Shown here piece by piece: positions 59,992 to 64,000 of a DNA stretch of 64,000 nucleotides (positions are counted from its first letter, which is position 1; each line of letters opens with the position of its first letter). A model generated the notes under the pieces. It was not told the origin of the DNA. It saw nothing but the letters and a program-made list of their open reading frames with translations, and did no database searches. The translations under genes and the position numbers were made by a program. Source of the stretch: a virus; IMG/VR virus record IMGVR_UViG_3300027795_000039, positions 62,001 through 126,000 of that record, one strand, 5' to 3'.

Positions 59992-62900
59992 TTAGACAAT
60001 GCGAGCGCTGTCAGCTCGCCAGGTAAAGCGTGCAGCAACAATGGTATAATTCGGTCCAGGCGCTGGTACGATGCGTTCACCAGTTGCCGCCACTTTTACT
60101 TCTACCTCGAAGTTAACAACACGGTAGAAGCTGACATAGTAGCCAGCAAATGCTTCCGTTACTACCGTGAGATGTGCTGTTGGATGTGCGCTGTAAAAAC
60201 GAGTGACGTGTGTTTCTGGGAGTAGCAAAAGCGCGGCATCGCGGAACTTGCCAACGGTACCACTCGAGTAAGTAAATGACTCGATGGGTAGCGTGGTAAA
60301 CCGGTAGTGACCGTGAACACGAGTGGTAACGAGAAGTGGTGCTACCAGTTTTGCTGCGGTACGGTACCGGCCTGCAGTCCGGTGCGCCGTGAATGCTGTG
60401 ATGGTAAGCGATGAACTGGTACGGTACCGCCCAGCAACACGTGTCGTTGTGGTTGATGGTGTAATGAGTGATGACGCGTGCCGGTACTTGCTGACCGTGG
60501 CTGATGCTGTTAGCTTCAGTGTTATCGTGGTTGAAGCGGTGCGGTAACGCGTTACCATCGCCGTGGCAGTGAACACCGGTTTGATGATAGATGACGCAGT
60601 CGTGTACCGGTTCACCAGCCTGGTATCGGTGAACCGTGGTACCAGCAACTCAGCTGTGGTACGGTACCGGCTGGCCACTCGTTGCACGAGAGTGGCTGGT
60701 ATAACACGTGATGAAGTAGTACGGTACCGCCCCGCGATACGCGTGGTAAACGATGATGGTGCTACTCGCAGTGAACCAGTGCGATAACGCGCTGCTACCC
60801 TGCTCGCGAGCTGGTTTACTCCAACAATAAATGAAGTAGCTCGGTAATGACCACGACGTGTAGTAGCGCTCTTGGTAGAAACAACGGTAAGAGATGCGGT
60901 ACGGAATACCGATACTCTCGCTTGTACCACCGTGACTGGTGTGATAACAAGTGAAGCAGTCTTAGTGAAGTTATTACTGTTTGAGGCTGTAGCTGCTGTC
61001 AGTGGCTTCACGCTCAAAGCCGCCTGGCGCACTGCAGATGCAGTACCCGATGCACGCAGTGACGGTGTCACCCGTAGTGATGCGGATACAACACGCATCG
61101 CGGTGGCTACCGCGGTACTACTCGAGAGAACACGTGCTGAAGCACTGCGATGACGAGTTACCATCGCAATGGCGTTGAAAGCCGGTGTTACTCGGAGAAC
61201 ACCACTTCGAGAGTGGGCTAGCGACCGGATCGCGAGGAATCTTGGTGTTACCCGAAGCGATGCGGCATGGTACCGGCCTGCGTGGGTTACTACCAGGAAT
61301 GATGGTACTACCGGTAGTGAAGCACCACGATGATGATTTACTGTCGCTGCAGCGGTGAGTGCCGGTGTAATGTGAAGTGATGAAGTGCGGTAATGCCCGT
61401 GTACCGTTGAGACGTGTGTTGCTGGTGTAACAGTGAGCGACGCGGTATGGTGATGTGATACCGCTGTTGCCACGTGGAATGCTGGTGTAGCCGTGTAATG
61501 CGCTGTGGCGGTAAACTCACCGTTAAAAGCACCAGTAGCAACGAACGATGGTACCACGAGCAGTGACGCGTGAGCGGTAAGCGATGATGTCGCTGACGTG
61601 TGAGTGATTGGTGTAACTCGAAGCGCGCTGGTGCGGTATTTACCGTCAACAGCTGTCGCTGAAGATTGTGACGTTACGGTGAGCGAAGCGTGAGCAACAT
61701 ACCCTGCCACAGCCGCAGCGTGATACACCGGCAAGATACGCAGCACCGCTGTCCGGTAATGCGCGCGTGTTGCTACCGCGTGGAATACTGGTATAGCGGT
61801 AAACGAGCTTGACCGGAAATGAGCATGCCTGGTGGTAACCGAACGAATTGGTGTGACAGTAAGCGATGTGGTACGGAAATGCGCATGTGTTGTGGTTACA
61901 TGTCGTACTGGTGTTACGGTTAGTGAGGCGGTGGTAGTAAGCTGTGCAGCTGGTGCAGCACCAGGCTGGACAGCACCAGGCTGGACAGCACCCGGTACAG
62001 CACGGTTACTCGAGTAATACGTTGCTGGTGGTGGACCAGTTGCGATAGCTGACCGAACAGGGTGAACTAGCAGTGACGCGGTTCGGAAGTGCGCGTGAAC
62101 ACGCGAAACTGATCGTACTGGTGTAACGGTAAGTGATGCGGTGCGGATGTGAGCGCGCCGAACGGTAACAAAGCGAACTGGTGTTACCGTAAGTGAAGTA
62201 GTGCGGAAGTGCGCACGCGTCGTCGTGGTATGGTAAACCGGGGTAGCAACCAGCGACGCTGTAGCAGTATGACTGGTTCCTGTTACCACGTATGGCGTGG
62301 CTGGGGTGGCAAGACCCGGGTTCATCAAACCAGGGACAGCATCAATACTTTGCTGTGATCCTGGTACGGTAACCGACGCAATAGCATGAAGTATAACACT
62401 TACCGCACGAGTTGCAGTTCGCTTACCAGCGTGAACACGTGTTACTGAACGAGTTGGGGTAACGGTGAGTGATGCAACTCGTTTACTAGCATGAACACGT
62501 GTTACTGAGCGAACTGGAATAACAGTAAGCGATTGAATTCGTTTACTGGCATGAACACGTGTTACTGAACGAGTTGGAGTAACCTTCAATGAAGCAGTAG
62601 CGGTAAGAGTGGTAAGAGCTGGTGCCAGTCCAACTGTAAAACCGGTCAACAACGCTGTCGAAGCCGCACCACAGGTAAACGTACCGCCACCGATGGCTGC
62701 GCCAGAGTTACCTACATTAGCATTCGAGTCATAACTGGCAGCACCAACTTGACTATCAGATACCTCTGATTCACGAGAAGTGGCACCTGATGGTCCGTTG
62801 AGCACTGATGTTGAACCGAGCGCACCGCCACCGAGGTATATCGCCCAGCAGTTATTCGTGGTGGTATCGAGTACTGGACACGTTACCGTTTCACTGTTAG

Positions 62901-63990
62901 CGCCACCAAAGGCACCACTCGCCACGTTAATGGGTGAGGAAACATTGGCACCCGTGTACGCATACAACACGGCTGCCCAGTAGCAGCTAGTGACACCAGC
63001 GCTGATGGTGATGACTTTACCAACATCACTACTGGCTGAACCAAGTGTTCCCGCAGCGACGAAGTACCAGCAGACACCGGTGATTCCGGCTGCGGTGGGG
63101 GTCGACTCGGTACCGGTGACTGGAGTAGCGGCTTGCGTTGGACTGGTGCCAGTTGAGGACACCGTTATTGTCGGTGCAGTTGCAACTAGCTCAATCGCAT
63201 TGGCGTGAATAAGGACCACATCTTGGCCCTTAACACCAGCTGGAACTGTCAGCGTAACGCTTGTTGCCAGATCCGCGAAACCAGTAGTACCGACATTGGG
63301 AGTGATGGGTGAAACGTAACCACCACTCGTGGTAACCGAGCGAACTGGAACAACGGTAAGCGACGCGGTGACGGTATGAGCGGAAGTCGCCTCATACACC
63401 AAGACAGCAACACCAGATTTTGAGTTAGGATCACCAGCTACTGGCGCTTGAGTACTGCTGGTACAACTCGGATTCCACGTCGCGATGTTGCCGTGACCAT
63501 CATTTGCCCAGCTGTAACCGCTAGTGGTACCAACACTACCAGTGCCTGAGTTCCAGGTATAACCAAAGTAAAGTTCGCCAGCACCGTGACCAGGTACCAG
63601 TGATGGGTAAGTACCTGTGGCTGCATTAACGGTACCAGAGGTATCCAGTGTAACGGTTGAGAAACCAGCACTGGTAGTAAACTCAGCACCGAGGATACGG
63701 ATGGTTGTTGGCGCGGTACCAAACGTTACCGTTACCGTCGTGGATGAGGTACTGGTAACGTGACCGATAAAAACAGTGGAACTGACGGTATTTGCAGATA
63801 GCGAGGTGTGTGGAACGAGAACGGACCAGGTGGCGTTACCATTGGACAATGCCGAGGCAAAATGGTCCTCGTAATCGCTACTGCTTTCCGCGAGTACTTC
63901 AACAATCGCGAAGTTACCAATGGTATGAGGGGCGTAGGTGAACGTTGACGCGCTGCCGACGAAGAACGTGCCAGTGGTACCGAAGCTCAT
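59992..63990 (-). CDS. giant 20-residue-repeat tail-region protein
   Basis: 1332 residues from ATG 63990 (AGGTGAGAG upstream). The first 460 residues are Ser/Thr/Gly-rich beta domains (FTYAPHTIGNFAIVEVLAES; WAIYLGGGALGSTS), two of which resemble each other. From about 460 to 1290 comes a run of about 37 repeats, 20 residues each, of the form SLxVxPxxxxxxxxxxYRTA. A Pro-Gly-Ala-Val-Gln stretch interrupts it. The period fits a two-strand solenoid. The role is unknown; position suggests a long fibre or adhesin. Confidence 0.75.
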   Translation of the reverse strand: MSFGTTGTFFVGSASTFTYAPHTIGNFAIVEVLAESSSDYEDHFASALSNGNATWSVLVPHTSLSANTVSSTVFIGHVTSTSSTTVTVTFGTAPTTIRILGAEFTTSAGFSTVTLDTSGTVNAATGTYPSLVPGHGAGELYFGYTWNSGTGSVGTTSGYSWANDGHGNIATWNPSCTSSTQAPVAGDPNSKSGVAVLVYEATSAHTVTASLTVVPVRSVTTSGGYVSPITPNVGTTGFADLATSVTLTVPAGVKGQDVVLIHANAIELVATAPTITVSSTGTSPTQAATPVTGTESTPTAAGITGVCWYFVAAGTLGSASSDVGKVITISAGVTSCYWAAVLYAYTGANVSSPINVASGAFGGANSETVTCPVLDTTTNNCWAIYLGGGALGSTSVLNGPSGATSRESEVSDSQVGAASYDSNANVGNSGAAIGGGTFTCGAASTALLTGFTVGLAPALTTLTATASLKVTPTRSVTRVHASKRIQSLTVIPVRSVTRVHASKRVASLTVTPTRSVTRVHAGKRTATRAVSVILHAIASVTVPGSQQSIDAVPGLMNPGLATPATPYVVTGTSHTATASLVATPVYHTTTTRAHFRTTSLTVTPVRFVTVRRAHIRTASLTVTPVRSVSRVHAHFRTASLLVHPVRSAIATGPPPATYYSSNRAVPGAVQPGAVQPGAAPAAQLTTTASLTVTPVRHVTTTHAHFRTTSLTVTPIRSVTTRHAHFRSSSFTAIPVFHAVATRAHYRTAVLRILPVYHAAAVAGYVAHASLTVTSQSSATAVDGKYRTSALRVTPITHTSATSSLTAHASLLVVPSFVATGAFNGEFTATAHYTATPAFHVATAVSHHHTASLTVTPATHVSTVHGHYRTSSLHITPALTAAATVNHHRGASLPVVPSFLVVTHAGRYHAASLRVTPRFLAIRSLAHSRSGVLRVTPAFNAIAMVTRHRSASARVLSSSTAVATAMRVVSASLRVTPSLRASGTASAVRQAALSVKPLTAATASNSNNFTKTASLVITPVTVVQARVSVFRTASLTVVSTKSATTRRGHYRATSFIVGVNQLASRVAARYRTGSLRVAPSSFTTRIAGRYRTTSSRVIPATLVQRVASRYRTTAELLVPRFTDTRLVNRYTTASSIIKPVFTATAMVTRYRTASTTITLKLTASATVSKYRHASSLITPSTTTTRVAGRYRTSSSLTITAFTAHRTAGRYRTAAKLVAPLLVTTRVHGHYRFTTLPIESFTYSSGTVGKFRDAALLLLPETHVTRFYSAHPTAHLTVVTEAFAGYYVSFYRVVNFEVEVKVAATGERIVPAPGPNYTIVAARFTWRADSARIV
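60150..62605 (-). repeat. tandem 60-nt coding repeats
   Basis: DNA repeats behind the 20-residue protein repeat, with recurring GTGCGGTA / ACGGTACCGG boxes and two interruptions near 61925-62050 and 62265-62420. Copies differ mostly at non-conserved positions, so the array is old rather than freshly duplicated. The three strongest adjacent copies are near 62430-62590. Confidence 0.7.
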
Positions 63991-64000
63991 CTCTCACCTG

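Noticed and set aside
60150-62605. Non-coding satellite or CRISPR-like repeats
   Set aside because: The frame is open throughout, unit length is constant at 60 nt and changes keep the protein pattern.

Overview
The window is part of a tailed double-stranded DNA phage genome (or a prophage-like contig). It carries both terminase subunits, an HK97-type portal, a Mu F-like minor head protein, an HK97-type prohead protease and beta-helix tail proteins. A small DUF1707-like domain (CDS 53251-53826) points to an actinomycete host. Base composition by eye is near 50% GC. Promoters are TTTACA - 17 bp - TATAAT with an extended TGG before the -10. The major capsid gene is not seen and probably lies left of position 1.

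Layout. (1) 58-39770, minus strand: a structural operon read right to left (portal 37908, minor head protein 33634, then prohead protease 6128), with many 1-14 nt overlaps between genes. Between the head genes, and fused into them, sits about 30 kb of giant multidomain proteins: about 17 ADP-ribosyltransferase-like (ART) domains, a zeta-toxin-like kinase, a HExxH metalloprotease-like domain, two Nudix domains (one split between two genes) and a ParB-like domain. (2) 37.9-47.8 kb, plus strand: small accessory genes behind extended -10 promoters, including a SprT-like zincin with an in-frame amber codon, a GIY-YIG/NUMOD3 endonuclease, a SLOG-like protein and an A1S_2505-like (possibly macro-related) protein. 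(3) 46668-47014: a non-coding transcript that appears to hold two circularly permuted tRNA genes. (4) 47.8-54.4 kb: terminase large and small subunits on the minus strand among further small plus-strand genes. (5) 54.3-64.0 kb, minus strand: three beta-helix tail proteins, a small tail-associated protein and a 1332-residue protein with about 37 copies of a 20-residue repeat.

Two things stand out. First, a short motif close to KVGPEGYIHGWIKV occurs 18 times in 13 proteins, all in the portal-to-protease region, and nearly always borders an effector or helical domain. I infer that it is a packaging tag or a processing site that ties effector cargo to the capsid. Second, both permuted tRNAs have the 3' half (variable loop, T arm, 3' acceptor) upstream of the 5' half (acceptor, D arm). 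Each has a perfect 7-bp acceptor helix, conserved tRNA signature bases and extra helices closing the anticodon end. I know of no phage example, but I could not search.

Together the genes suggest a virion that delivers a large set of NAD-using enzymes at infection, with Nudix, SLOG and possible ADP-ribose-binding proteins nearby. That functional link is inference.
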